From Paracoccus saliphilus (GTDB lineage: Bacteria > Pseudomonadota > Alphaproteobacteria > Rhodobacterales > Rhodobacteraceae): 44,986 bases of DNA. This document shows positions 31,539 through 41,303 of the stretch, piece after piece (the stretch's first letter is position 1; each line of letters starts with the position of its first letter). Below the pieces are notes generated by a model, which made no database searches, had not been told where the DNA came from, and was given only the letters and a program-made list of their open reading frames with translations. Position numbers and translations under genes: made by a program. The stretch lies in the NCBI GenBank assembly GCA_003255745.1, contig QKYL01000196.1:1-44986 (forward strand), read 5' to 3'.

Positions 31539-32054
31539 CTAGCGCGCCGCATCGGGAATGGGAAGCGCGCTGGAGGCCTTGATCTCCTCCATGGACAGCA
31601 GCGCGGTGACGTTGTGGATCTTCACCTCGCCGATCAGCGACTGGTAGAAGCGGTCATAGGCGCGGGCATTGCGGACCTGCACCTTGAGGATATAGTCGAT
31701 GTCGCCCGCCAGCCGGTGCGCCTCGACCACCTCGGGCCGGTCGCGCAATGCCTTGAGGAAACGCCCCGCCCAGTCCTTGTCATGTTCGCTGGTCCGCACC
31801 AGGACGAAAAAGCAGGCCTCCAGCCCCAGGGCCTCCGGGTCCAGGATCGCCACCTGCCGGCGGATCACGCCGGCCTCGCGCAGCTTGCGGATCCGGTTCC
31901 AGACTGGGGTCTTGGAGGCCCCGACACGTTCGGCGATCTGGTCCAATGACAGGCTGGCGTCCTCCTGCAGCAGGGACAGGATTTTGCGGTCCACGTCGTC
32001 CAGCCGGACAAACGTTTGCCCCGACCCCTCTGGGTTGGAAACAGGTTCCGGCAT
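31539..32054 (-). CDS. Lrp/AsnC family transcriptional regulator
   Basis: 171 residues: N-terminal AsnC-type helix-turn-helix (about 17-75, LDDVDRKILSLLQEDASLSL then IAERVGASKTPVWNRIRKLREAGVI) and C-terminal RAM/ASNC ligand domain (LAGDIDYILKVQVRNARAYDRFYQ). The ATG at 32054 has an AGGAG ribosome-binding site at good distance. It is divergent from the sulfite reduction operon, with 99 bases between the starts. That makes it the prime candidate to control those genes in response to cysteine or another amino acid (inference). Relatives of this type placed next to cysteine genes include cysteine-responsive DecR/YbaO-like regulators. Confidence 0.9.
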   Translation of the reverse strand: MPEPVSNPEGSGQTFVRLDDVDRKILSLLQEDASLSLDQIAERVGASKTPVWNRIRKLREAGVIRRQVAILDPEALGLEACFFVLVRTSEHDKDWAGRFLKALRDRPEVVEAHRLAGDIDYILKVQVRNARAYDRFYQSLIGEVKIHNVTALLSMEEIKASSALPIPDAAR

Positions 32055-32118
32055 AACAGGCTCCTTGTGCACGTCGTTCTTATTTCACCCGACCACTCGC
32101 AAGAATCCAGAAGGAAAT

Positions 32119-32128
32119 TCTATATAGA
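32119..32128. promoter_or_regulatory. TCTATATAGA palindrome in the Lrp/cys divergent region
   Basis: A perfect 10-base palindrome 26 bases before the DUF2849 ATG, embedded in the AT-richest part of the 99-base gap. The TATATA core could be the -10 of the operon promoter; no good -35 precedes it, suggesting activation. An overlapping AGAA-N5-TTCT repeat lies just upstream. Either may be the target of the divergent Lrp-type regulator. Confidence 0.4.
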
Positions 32129-32153
32129 GAGCATCAGGAAAGAGGTCCGCACC

Positions 32154-32501
32154 ATGAGCAAAGCGTTCACCCCGACGGCTGCAAAGCCCGGAGTCATCAC
32201 TGCGAACGATCTGCGCGAAGGACATAACGTCTGGATGTGCGACGAGGGCTGGACCCCCGATCCACGCAAGGCGACCTTGTTCGAGGATGACGCCATCGCC
32301 GAACTTGCGCTGCTGAAGGCAATCGGCCAGGCGGACCTGGTCGTCGGCCCCTACCTGATCGAGGCGCGGCGCGGCCCCGACGGCCCCGAGCCGACCCATT
32401 TCCGCGAGGCCTTCCGGCAGCGTGGCCCGTCCAACTATTTCCACGGCATCCAGGTTGATCGGCAAGCCGAAACCCAGAAGACGGAAACCACCCATGTTTG
32501 A
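32154..32501 (+). CDS. DUF2849 domain protein, first gene of the sulfite reduction operon
   Basis: 115 residues, no signal peptide. Matches the DUF2849 family, small proteins regularly encoded before cysI in Rhodobacterales and Rhizobiales; function unknown. Visible features: TANDLREGHNVWMCDEGWTP near the N-terminus and LVVGPYLIEARRGPDGPEP, ending in a polar tail. The start at 32154 follows an AGAGG site. Its stop overlaps the cysI start by eight bases (ATGTTTGA). The close coupling suggests an accessory role in sulfite reductase maturation or electron transfer, but that is inference. Confidence 0.85.
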   Translation: MSKAFTPTAAKPGVITANDLREGHNVWMCDEGWTPDPRKATLFEDDAIAELALLKAIGQADLVVGPYLIEARRGPDGPEPTHFREAFRQRGPSNYFHGIQVDRQAETQKTETTHV

Positions 32502-34152
32502 TGTTCGCCCTGTCGAGACCGACTATGTGCGCCACCGTGCGGCCCAGTTCCGCGCCCAGGTCGAACGACGCCTGGACGGCAGCCTGACGGAAGAGGAATT
32601 CCGCCCCCTGCGCCTGATGAATGGCGTCTATCTTCAGCTGCATGCCTACATGCTGCGCGTGGCCATTCCCTATGGCACGATCAGCCCAGACCAGATGCGC
32701 ACGCTGGCCCTGCTGGCCCAGAAGTGGGACAAGGGCTATGGCCATTTTACCACGCGCCAGAACATCCAGTACAACTGGCCCAAGCTGGTGGACATCCCGG
32801 ACATGCTGGACGCGCTGGCTGCCGTCGGCATGCACGCGATCCAGACCAGCGGCAACACGATCCGCAATGTGACCACCGACGCCTTCGCCGGCGCGGCCTT
32901 TGACGAGGCGGCCGATCCGCGCCCTTATGCCGAACTGCTGCGCAGCTGGTCCACCGACCATGCCGAGTTCCAGTTCCTGCCGCGCAAGTTCAAGATTGCC
33001 ATTTCCGGCGGCAAGAAGGACCGCGCGGTCATTGCCGCCCATGACATCGGCCTGCGCCTGGTGGAAAAGGACGGCAAGACCGGCTTTGAGGTCTGGATCG
33101 GCGGCGGCCTGGGCCGCACGCCTCTGCTGGGTCAGGTTGTGCGTGACTTCCTGCCCGAGGAGGACCTGCTGCCCTATGTCGAGGCGATCATCGCGACCTA
33201 CAACCTGTCCGGCCGCCGCGATAACAAGTACAAGGCCCGCATCAAGATCACGGTGATGGAGCGCGGCATGGACACCATGCGCGCCGAGATCGAAGAAGAG
33301 TTCCAGGCCCGCCGCCGCGACTTCAACGGCGCCGACCGCGAGGCGCTGGCGATCTTCAAGGACCGCTTCCGCGCGCCAGCCTTCCGCAACGCGCCCGTGG
33401 ACGGGTTCGAGGCCGAGCGTGCCGCGAACCCCGGCTTTCGCAGCTGGACGGACACGAACCTGCATGCCCATCGCATCGACGGCTATGCCAGCGCCATTGT
33501 CACGCTGAAGGCGCCGGGCCAGACGCCGGGCGATGCCAGCGCCGAACAGATGCGCCTGCTGGCCGACCTGGCCGAACGTTACGGCCACCATGACCTGCGG
33601 ATCATGCACGACCAGAACGTGGCGCTGCCCCATGTCCACAAGTCGGACCTGCCGGCCCTTTATGCCGCGCTGCGCGATGCGGGCCTCGCCACGGCCAATG
33701 CCGGCCTGACCAGCGACATCATCGCCTGCCCCGGCATGGATTATTGCGCGCTGGCCACCGCGCGTTCGATTCCCATCGCCGAGGAGATTGCCGACCACTT
33801 CCGCTCGGTCGGTCTGGAAGAAGAAATCGGCAACCTGAACATCCGCATTTCGGGCTGCATCAACGCCTGCGGCCACCACCACCTGGGCCATATCGGCATC
33901 CTGGGACTGGACCGGGCGGGCGTGGAGAACTACCAGATCACGCTTGGCGGCGATGCCTATGACATTCCGGCCATCGGTCAGCGTGCCGGTGCGGGTTTTC
34001 CCGCCGAAGAGGTCGTGCCTGCCATCGACCGGCTGCTGCGCGCTTATCTGGAGGTCCGCGCCGACGCATCCGAGCGTTTCATCGACGCCTATCGGCGGCT
34101 TGGGCCGGCACCCTTCAAGGCGGCGCTTTATCCGGAACCGGCCCATGCTTGA
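32494..34152 (+). CDS. cysI: Sulfite reductase (siroheme, ferredoxin/flavoprotein-fed) beta component CysI
   Basis: Six-electron reduction of sulfite to sulfide in the cytoplasm. 552 residues with two nitrite/sulfite reductase half-repeats. The [4Fe-4S]-siroheme ligands are present as CPGMDYC (C-x5-C) and SGCINACGHHH (C-x3-C). FTTRQNIQYNW matches the conserved ferredoxin-like repeat motif. It is somewhat shorter than E. coli CysI and resembles the COG0155 form used without CysJ. The electron donor here is likely ferredoxin or the Fpr-type flavoenzyme encoded downstream (inference). Overlaps the upstream gene and cysH by eight bases each. No siroheme synthase gene cysG is in this operon. Confidence 0.94.
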   Translation: MFDVRPVETDYVRHRAAQFRAQVERRLDGSLTEEEFRPLRLMNGVYLQLHAYMLRVAIPYGTISPDQMRTLALLAQKWDKGYGHFTTRQNIQYNWPKLVDIPDMLDALAAVGMHAIQTSGNTIRNVTTDAFAGAAFDEAADPRPYAELLRSWSTDHAEFQFLPRKFKIAISGGKKDRAVIAAHDIGLRLVEKDGKTGFEVWIGGGLGRTPLLGQVVRDFLPEEDLLPYVEAIIATYNLSGRRDNKYKARIKITVMERGMDTMRAEIEEEFQARRRDFNGADREALAIFKDRFRAPAFRNAPVDGFEAERAANPGFRSWTDTNLHAHRIDGYASAIVTLKAPGQTPGDASAEQMRLLADLAERYGHHDLRIMHDQNVALPHVHKSDLPALYAALRDAGLATANAGLTSDIIACPGMDYCALATARSIPIAEEIADHFRSVGLEEEIGNLNIRISGCINACGHHHLGHIGILGLDRAGVENYQITLGGDAYDIPAIGQRAGAGFPAEEVVPAIDRLLRAYLEVRADASERFIDAYRRLGPAPFKAALYPEPAHA

Positions 34153-34876
34153 CGGCAACCTGGACACACGCGCGGAGCGGTTGAATGACCGCTACCGCCA
34201 CCATGCCGCCATCGAGGTGCTGCGCCGTGCCGTCACCGACCCCGACCTGGGGCGGGTGTCGCTGGTGTCCTCCTTCGGGGCGGAATCCGTGGTGCTGCTG
34301 CACATGGTCAGCCTGGTCGCGCCGGGCCTGCCGGTGCTGTTCATCGACACGCAGATGCTGTTCCCCGAAACGCTGGACTATCAACGCCAGGTCGCAGCCA
34401 AGCTGGGCCTGACGAATGTCCAGGTCATCACCGCCAGCGACGAGGAGATCGCCCGCAACGATCCCGACGGAACGCTGCACAAGGTGAACCCCGACGCCTG
34501 CTGCGACTTTCGCAAGACCGTGCCGTTGGAGCGCGTGCTGTCGGGCTATGACGCCTGGATCACGGGGCGCAAGCGGTTCCAGAACGGCCAGCGCGCCGCC
34601 CTGGAGTTCTTCGAACCCGAGCCGCCGACCCGGCTGCGCGTCAACCCCCTGGCGCACTGGCGCCCCGAGGACGTGCAGGATTACATGGTGGAAAACGCCC
34701 TGCCCCGGCACCCGCTGGTGGCGCAGGGCTATCCGTCCATCGGCTGCGCGCCCTGCACCTCGAAGGTCGCCCCCGGCGAAGATCCCCGCGCAGGACGGTG
34801 GCGCGGCCGCGAAAAATCCGAATGCGGCATTCACTTCATTGGCGGACGCATCGTCCGCGGAAAGGTTCCGGCATGA
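34145..34876 (+). CDS. cysH: Adenylyl-sulfate (APS) reductase CysH
   Basis: 243 residues. Reduces APS to sulfite with thioredoxin. The [4Fe-4S] cysteines that mark the APS-specific (not PAPS) form are present: Cys119-Cys120 in NPDACCDFRK and Cys201/Cys204 in IGCAPCTSK. The catalytic C-terminal Cys227 is in SECGIHF. The PP-loop-like SSFGAESVVLLHM starts near residue 42. The ATG at 34145 overlaps cysI by eight bases (ATGCTTGA). It supplies sulfite to CysI. Confidence 0.95.
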   Translation: MLDGNLDTRAERLNDRYRHHAAIEVLRRAVTDPDLGRVSLVSSFGAESVVLLHMVSLVAPGLPVLFIDTQMLFPETLDYQRQVAAKLGLTNVQVITASDEEIARNDPDGTLHKVNPDACCDFRKTVPLERVLSGYDAWITGRKRFQNGQRAALEFFEPEPPTRLRVNPLAHWRPEDVQDYMVENALPRHPLVAQGYPSIGCAPCTSKVAPGEDPRAGRWRGREKSECGIHFIGGRIVRGKVPA

Positions 34877-35259
34877 GCACGCAGCTGAACAGCGAAGCCA
34901 TTCTGGCCCGCGACGACGGCTTTCACCCGCTGGACACCGATGCCGAGGTCACCTTGGCCCCGGACACCGCCCCGGACCAGCTGGTCGACCACCTGCACCG
35001 CAACCTGGTCGCGATCGACTTTCCCTCCTTCAGCGACGGGCGGGGCTTTTCGCTGGCCCGCCGGCTGCGCGAACTGGGCTATACCGGCCGCCTGCGGGCG
35101 ACGGGGCGGCTGATCGCCGACCAATATGCCATGGCCCGCCGCGTTGGCTTTGACGAGGTTCAGGTCGCCGCCGACATCGCCGCACGACAGCCCCAGGACC
35201 AGTGGCTGGCCCGCGCGGACTGGAAGGCCTGGGACCATCGCGCCGCCCTTGCGGGCTGA
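34873..35259 (+). CDS. DUF934 protein of the sulfite reduction operon
   Basis: 128 residues, DUF934 (COG3749), a small protein found next to cysH/cysI in many proteobacteria and often called oxidoreductase without evidence. The typical core DFPSFSDGRGFSLARRLREL and RATGRLIADQYAMARRVGFDEV is present. No cysteines and no cofactor motif. The ATG overlaps the cysH stop by four bases (ATGA). Function unknown; genetic linkage points to sulfite reduction. Confidence 0.9.
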   Translation: MSTQLNSEAILARDDGFHPLDTDAEVTLAPDTAPDQLVDHLHRNLVAIDFPSFSDGRGFSLARRLRELGYTGRLRATGRLIADQYAMARRVGFDEVQVAADIAARQPQDQWLARADWKAWDHRAALAG

Positions 35260-35307
35260 GGGCTTTCGCCCCCCCGCCCCATCGACTAGAAGACACGAGG
35301 AATTCTC

Positions 35308-36141
35308 ATGACGCTGGACCTGCCCGTGACCGACGCCGGCCCCAAGAAGGTGCTTCCCGACGCCCAGACGGTGACCTCGGTCACGCACTGGACCGATAGC
35401 CTGTTCTCGTTCCGGGTGACGCGCCCGGCCTCGCTGCGCTTCCGCTCGGGCGAATTCGTCATGATCGGCCTGCCCGACGACAACGGCAAGCCGATCCTGC
35501 GCGCCTATTCCATCGCCTCGCCCAACTGGGACGAGGAGCTGGAATTCTATTCGATCAAGGTGCCGGACGGGCCGCTGACCTCGCGCCTGCAGCACATCAA
35601 GCCGGGCGACAACATCATCCTGCGCCCCAAGCCGGTGGGGACGCTGGTCCTGGACGCCTTGCTGCCCGGCAAGCGGCTGTGGTTCCTGGCGACCGGCACC
35701 GGCATCGCGCCTTTCGCTTCGCTGATGCGCGACCCCGAAACCTACGAGCGGTACGAGCAGGTGATCATGATGCACACCTGCCGCACCGCCGAGGAATTGA
35801 CCTATGGGGCTGAGCTGGTGCAGAACCTGCGCAACGACCCGCTGCTGAGCGAGCTTTACGGCGAGGATTTCGCCAAGCGCCTTCTCTACTATCCCACCAC
35901 CACGCGCGAGGATTCGCCGCTGATGGGGCGGATCACCGACAACATTGCTTCGGGCAAGGTGCTGGCCGATCTGGCCCTGCCGCCCTTCTCTCCCGAAACG
36001 GACCGCGCGATGATCTGCGGCAGCCTGGCCTTCAACGTGGATGTGAAGGCCGTGTTGGAGGAACTGGGGCTGCGCGAGGGTGCCAATTCCGAACCGAAGG
36101 AATTTGTGGTGGAAAAGGCCTTCGTTGGCGAAGGCGTGTGA
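35308..36141 (+). CDS. fpr: Ferredoxin/flavodoxin-NADP+ reductase
   Basis: 277 residues. FAD-binding motif RAYSIASP (RxYS) and NADP-binding start FLATGTGIAPFASLMRDP are clear, with the MICGS block and a C-terminal VVEKAF. It belongs to the bacterial subclass of FNR. It exchanges electrons between NADPH and ferredoxin or flavodoxin. As last gene of the operon it likely supplies electrons to CysI, which has no CysJ here (inference). AGGAA ribosome-binding site before 35308. A T6-tailed terminator follows 46 bases after the stop. Confidence 0.94.
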   Translation: MTLDLPVTDAGPKKVLPDAQTVTSVTHWTDSLFSFRVTRPASLRFRSGEFVMIGLPDDNGKPILRAYSIASPNWDEELEFYSIKVPDGPLTSRLQHIKPGDNIILRPKPVGTLVLDALLPGKRLWFLATGTGIAPFASLMRDPETYERYEQVIMMHTCRTAEELTYGAELVQNLRNDPLLSELYGEDFAKRLLYYPTTTREDSPLMGRITDNIASGKVLADLALPPFSPETDRAMICGSLAFNVDVKAVLEELGLREGANSEPKEFVVEKAFVGEGV

Positions 36142-36187
36142 TCCCGCGCCGCAGCGCCTGATCCTGGAAGTCAATCAAGGCAGCACA

Positions 36188-36216
36188 AGGGACGGACCCG
36201 CATCCGCCCCTTTTTT
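36188..36216 (+). terminator. Terminator of the sulfite reduction operon
   Basis: Stem of about eight pairs with one A-C mismatch (GGGACGGA / TCCGCCCC, loop CCCGCA) followed by TTTTTT at 36211-36216, 46 bases after the fpr stop. Confidence 0.8.
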
Positions 36217-36463
36217 CGTGTACGGCCTGCCCGTGAAACCTGCCGCTCCCCATGTTGTACGCCTGTTCCAACCAAGGCCGTGATCACACAGGATAGCCTG
36301 TTTCGCGGCATCGGCAGGGTTCCGACCGCAGTTACCGGCGGAAAAAGTCGTTGTCCCGGCTTGCTTTATCACGAACCGCTCACGGCCTTTTGGGGAACCC
36401 TTTCCGCAAGTGCCTGTTAAACAGCCAAAGATGGACCACGACCCACGCAACAAGGAGCTTCCC
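36217..36463 (+). promoter_or_regulatory. Leader/promoter region of the OmpA-family gene
   Basis: The gap from fpr to the OmpA-family gene is 322 bases; after the terminator this part holds no credible gene. A GGAAC (36394-36398)-N16-TGTT (36415-36418) pair is one base off the EcfG-type stress promoter consensus and ends 45 bases before the ATG. AAGGAG precedes the start. I see no other clear element. Confidence 0.3.
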
Positions 36464-38617
36464 ATGCGCCGGATCATCCACAACACAACGGCCCTTGCGG
36501 CTTGCCTGTCTCTGCTGTCGCCGCAACTGGCCACTGCCGAACTTTCGCTGCCCAAACAATCCGCAGGGCAGCCGAGCCAACAACCCATGGTTCTGGCACA
36601 GGCTGCCGGCACGGACGATGGTGCCGAAGCGACCGACCCGGTGCTGCCGCCCGATGGGCAGCCTGCCGGGGACGAAGCCGCCGCCGAGGCAGAAGAAGCA
36701 GTGACCGAGGAAACCGAGGCGCAGCAGGCTGACGACGCTACTCAAGCGGAAGAAGGCGAGACCGCCGATACTGCCGAGCCATCGGCCGGCGTTCAGGAGG
36801 ACGCAGGCGATCTGGAAGCCGCACTGGCCGCCGAGGAAGCCAAGCGTGCCAAGGCCGAGGCGGCTGCCGCAGCGTCTGACAGTGAAACGCCTACGGAAGC
36901 TGAGGGCGCAGCAAATGCTGATGCCGCGGCTGCGGCCGATGCCGCTAACGATGCAGATGCCGCTACTGACGCTGATGCTGCCCCCGGATCCCCAACCGAC
37001 AACGCCTCCGAAGCCGAGACCGAGCTTGAGGCCCAGATCGAGGCCGAAACCGATCTGCCGCAGAACCCGCTGAGCTCTGCCGCACCCCAGCCCAAACCGC
37101 AGCCCGCTGAAGCCCAACCAGAGATGGAGCAGCAGGCCGCAGACGCACCCACCGAGCCGGCGGCAGGCGAGGCGCAGGCCGCGCCCGATGCTGAAGCCGA
37201 GGCAGATGCTGAAGCCGATGCTGGGTCAAGTGATAATCTGCGCCTGGCACAAGGTGATCTTCAGCAAAAGCGGGCGGGTGAGATGCCCGGCCTGGCTGCC
37301 GTTCTGGCCAAAGAGGTGGAGGCCGGACTGACGCTGGCTTCGCTGACGTGTCTGACGGGCGGCACGATGCCCTGTGCCGATGGCGGCCGTGCCAGCACCC
37401 CGCGCGGCGTGGTGGTCGAGCGCAACGAAAATGGCCAGCTGCGCCTGGCGCCGGTCGAAGCGCAGACCTATCGTGTGAACAACAAGGGCGAATTGGTGGT
37501 ACGCGCCGCCGAGGAGAACCGCCCCCAGACCGAAGCCTCGCGTGAAGCCGCACAGGCTTCCGCGCCGGACTCTGCGGCGGCTCTGGATGCCGCAGAAGGA
37601 TCAGGGGAGGTCGTCCAGCAACAGGTGACCGAGGAAACCGCACGTTCGTCCTCGGAAGATTTCGCAACCAACTTGCGCGACGCATTGGCCGGTGCCTCGG
37701 GCCAAACCGCGCAGCAGCAGGCTGATACCTCGGATGGTGGCAACGACAACGACCTGGCGCGGGCCTTGTTGCTGGGCTTGGGCGCTGTGGCCGTTGGTTC
37801 GGTGCTGAACAACAACCGCCAGGTTGCCCTCAGCACGCCGGACCGGGTCGTCGTCACCCGTCCGGACGGCAGCCAGGAGGTCATCAAGGACGAAGTCGCG
37901 CTGCTGCGCCAGCCCGGCTCGACGGTGACCACCGAGAACTTCGATGACGGCTCTTCGCGGACCATCGTTACGCGTGAGGACGGCAGCCGCGTCGTCACGA
38001 TACGCGATGCGGACCTGCGAGTGCTGCGCCGCACGCTTGTTTCGGCGGATGGAACAACGACACAGTTGATCGATGAAACAACGGATGTGCAGCCGGTGGA
38101 TGTTGACCAGCTGCCCGACCCCGCCGAGGTCCAGACCGGAACTGCACCGCTGGACGAGGATGCGCTGCGCGCGGCCCTGCAGCGCGAGGTGAATGTCGAC
38201 CGCCGGTTCACGCTGTCCCAGATCCGCAACATCCCCGAGGTGCGGGCACTGGTGGCGCCGGTCAACATCGACGCGATCACCTTCGATACCGGTTCGGCGG
38301 CGATCCGTCCTGACCAGGCGCAGCAGCTTCAGTCGCTTGGCCGTGTCCTGCAAGATTCAATTGCCCAGAACCCGCGCGAGATCTTCATGATCGAAGGGCA
38401 TACTGACAGTGTCGGCTCTGACGCCTACAACTTGGCCCTGTCGGATCGTCGCGCGGAATCGGTGGCCTTGGCCCTGGCCGAATATTTCGACGTGCCGCCG
38501 GAAAACCTGGTGACCCAAGGATATGGCGAGCAGTTCCCGCGCATTCGCGCAGAGGGCGACATCCGGGAAAACCGCCGGGCTTCGGTCCGCCGGATCAGCG
38601 ATCTGCTGGCCCAGTAA
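36464..38617 (+). CDS. OmpA-family protein with a long acidic Ala-rich region
   Basis: 717 residues. Sec signal peptide (MRRIIHNTTALAACLSLLSP...ATA|E, about 25 residues). Residues about 45-260 are a low-complexity, strongly acidic stretch rich in Ala, Asp, Glu and Pro with repeated DADA/EAEA motifs, predicted disordered. A middle region (about 260-470) includes a hydrophobic ALLLGLGAVAVGSVL segment (about 445), then beta-type DGS-containing repeats (VTRPDGSQEV, VTREDGSRVV). The C-terminal OmpA domain (about 600-717) has ITFDTGSAAIRP and EGHTDSVGSDAYNLALSDRRAESV with the Asp and Arg that bind peptidoglycan diaminopimelate. It likely tethers the outer envelope to peptidoglycan. No N-terminal beta-barrel is evident, so it differs from classical OmpA. 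Confidence 0.88.
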   Translation: MRRIIHNTTALAACLSLLSPQLATAELSLPKQSAGQPSQQPMVLAQAAGTDDGAEATDPVLPPDGQPAGDEAAAEAEEAVTEETEAQQADDATQAEEGETADTAEPSAGVQEDAGDLEAALAAEEAKRAKAEAAAAASDSETPTEAEGAANADAAAAADAANDADAATDADAAPGSPTDNASEAETELEAQIEAETDLPQNPLSSAAPQPKPQPAEAQPEMEQQAADAPTEPAAGEAQAAPDAEAEADAEADAGSSDNLRLAQGDLQQKRAGEMPGLAAVLAKEVEAGLTLASLTCLTGGTMPCADGGRASTPRGVVVERNENGQLRLAPVEAQTYRVNNKGELVVRAAEENRPQTEASREAAQASAPDSAAALDAAEGSGEVVQQQVTEETARSSSEDFATNLRDALAGASGQTAQQQADTSDGGNDNDLARALLLGLGAVAVGSVLNNNRQVALSTPDRVVVTRPDGSQEVIKDEVALLRQPGSTVTTENFDDGSSRTIVTREDGSRVVTIRDADLRVLRRTLVSADGTTTQLIDETTDVQPVDVDQLPDPAEVQTGTAPLDEDALRAALQREVNVDRRFTLSQIRNIPEVRALVAPVNIDAITFDTGSAAIRPDQAQQLQSLGRVLQDSIAQNPREIFMIEGHTDSVGSDAYNLALSDRRAESVALALAEYFDVPPENLVTQGYGEQFPRIRAEGDIRENRRASVRRISDLLAQ

Positions 38618-38636
38618 GGCCGCGCAAGAAACGTGA

Positions 38637-38664
38637 GGGCTCCGGCAAGTTGCCGGGGCCCTTT
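38637..38664 (+). terminator. Terminator of the OmpA-family gene
   Basis: Stem GGGCTCCGGCAA / TTGCCGGGGCCC (one T-G wobble at the interior) followed by TTT, 20 bases after the stop. The minus-strand ABC exporter gene ends just beyond at 38693. Confidence 0.7.
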
Positions 38665-38692
38665 GCATGTCCACGGCAACCACGTCCGATGA

Positions 38693-40558
<1,866 letters not shown>

Positions 40559-40651
40559 GGCGCTGCCTCATGTTGGGAATAAGCGAGACGAACTGCTCAC
40601 CCGCCCCCGCCGCAGAGTCAAGCCGCGCCCCCGTGATCTTTCGGCCGTCTT

Positions 40652-40676
40652 GGAACGGCGGGCGCAGATCGGCGTT
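40652..40676 (+). promoter_or_regulatory. EcfG-type (general stress) promoter before the DUF892 gene
   Basis: GGAAC (40652-40656), 16 bases, then CGTT (40673-40676), matching the alphaproteobacterial EcfG consensus GGAAC-N16/17-CGTT. The distance to the DUF892 ATG is 42 bases, giving a short leader. Ferritin-like DUF892 genes are frequent members of that regulon, which strengthens the call. No phyR or ecfG gene is in the window. Confidence 0.55.
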
Positions 40677-40718
40677 GAAGATACAGCAAATCCGACACCC
40701 CAACGAAAAGGCGTCAAG

Positions 40719-41219
40719 ATGACCATCAATTCGCTTAAAGACCTGTATGTGGATCAACTGAAGGACCTGTATTCCGCCTGCAAGCAGTCCATGCCCGTTG
40801 TCACCGAAATGGGCCGCGCCGCCACCTCGCGCGAACTGTCCGAGGCGCTGATCGCCGGCAACCAGGGCATCGCCCGCGGCATGGAGACGCTGGCACAGCT
40901 TTGCAGCAATCATGGCGTTGATCCGACCGGCGAGCATTGCAAGGGCATGGAGGGCCTGGTGGCCGAGGCGCGCAAGCACGGCCTGGAAACGCAGTATGGC
41001 GATGACGATACCCGCGACGCCTCGATCATCACCCAATACCAGCGCCTGACGCATTACGCGATCGCCGGCTATGGCTGCGTGCGCAGTTTTGCGAACCGGC
41101 TTGGCCTGGACGAGGATGGTGCCGCGCTGCAGGAATGTCTGGACCATACGCGCGACGGCGACAAGCACATGACCCGCATTGCCGAAGGCGGCGTGAACCA
41201 GGCAGCCGCCGAGGGCTGA
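40719..41219 (+). CDS. DUF892 ferritin-like stress protein (YciE/YciF family)
   Basis: 166 residues. Starts MTINSLKDLYVDQLKDLYSA, the hallmark DUF892 N-terminus, with Glu/His residues on four helices (MPVVTEMGRAA, HGVDPTGEHCKGMEGLV, ITQYQRLTHYAIAGYG, DGDKHMTRIAE) that form a di-metal site in the ferritin-like superfamily. Stress-induced in several bacteria; the reaction is unknown. The ATG at 40719 is fixed by this N-terminus. The upstream GGAAC-N16-CGTT element suggests general-stress control. A perfect terminator follows. Confidence 0.9.
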   Translation: MTINSLKDLYVDQLKDLYSACKQSMPVVTEMGRAATSRELSEALIAGNQGIARGMETLAQLCSNHGVDPTGEHCKGMEGLVAEARKHGLETQYGDDDTRDASIITQYQRLTHYAIAGYGCVRSFANRLGLDEDGAALQECLDHTRDGDKHMTRIAEGGVNQAAAEG

Positions 41220-41269
41220 TATGGATGGCGCGTCGGCATCAGCCGCCGCGACCATTGCACATGCACAGG

Positions 41270-41301
41270 AAAAGCCGGCAGCAGGTGCTGCCGGCTTTTT
41301 T
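41270..41301. terminator. Bidirectional terminator between the DUF892 and GMC genes
   Basis: Perfect 14-bp inverted repeat AAAAGCCGGCAGCA / TGCTGCCGGCTTTT separated by GG, with extra Ts on the + side and As on the other, so it serves both convergent genes. The GMC stop is at 41304. Confidence 0.92.
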
Positions 41302-41303
41302 GT

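Noticed and set aside
32197..34167. 656-codon open frame on - opposite cysI
   Set aside because: Composition typical of antisense frames in high-GC DNA; cysI on + carries all siroheme and Fe-S ligands.
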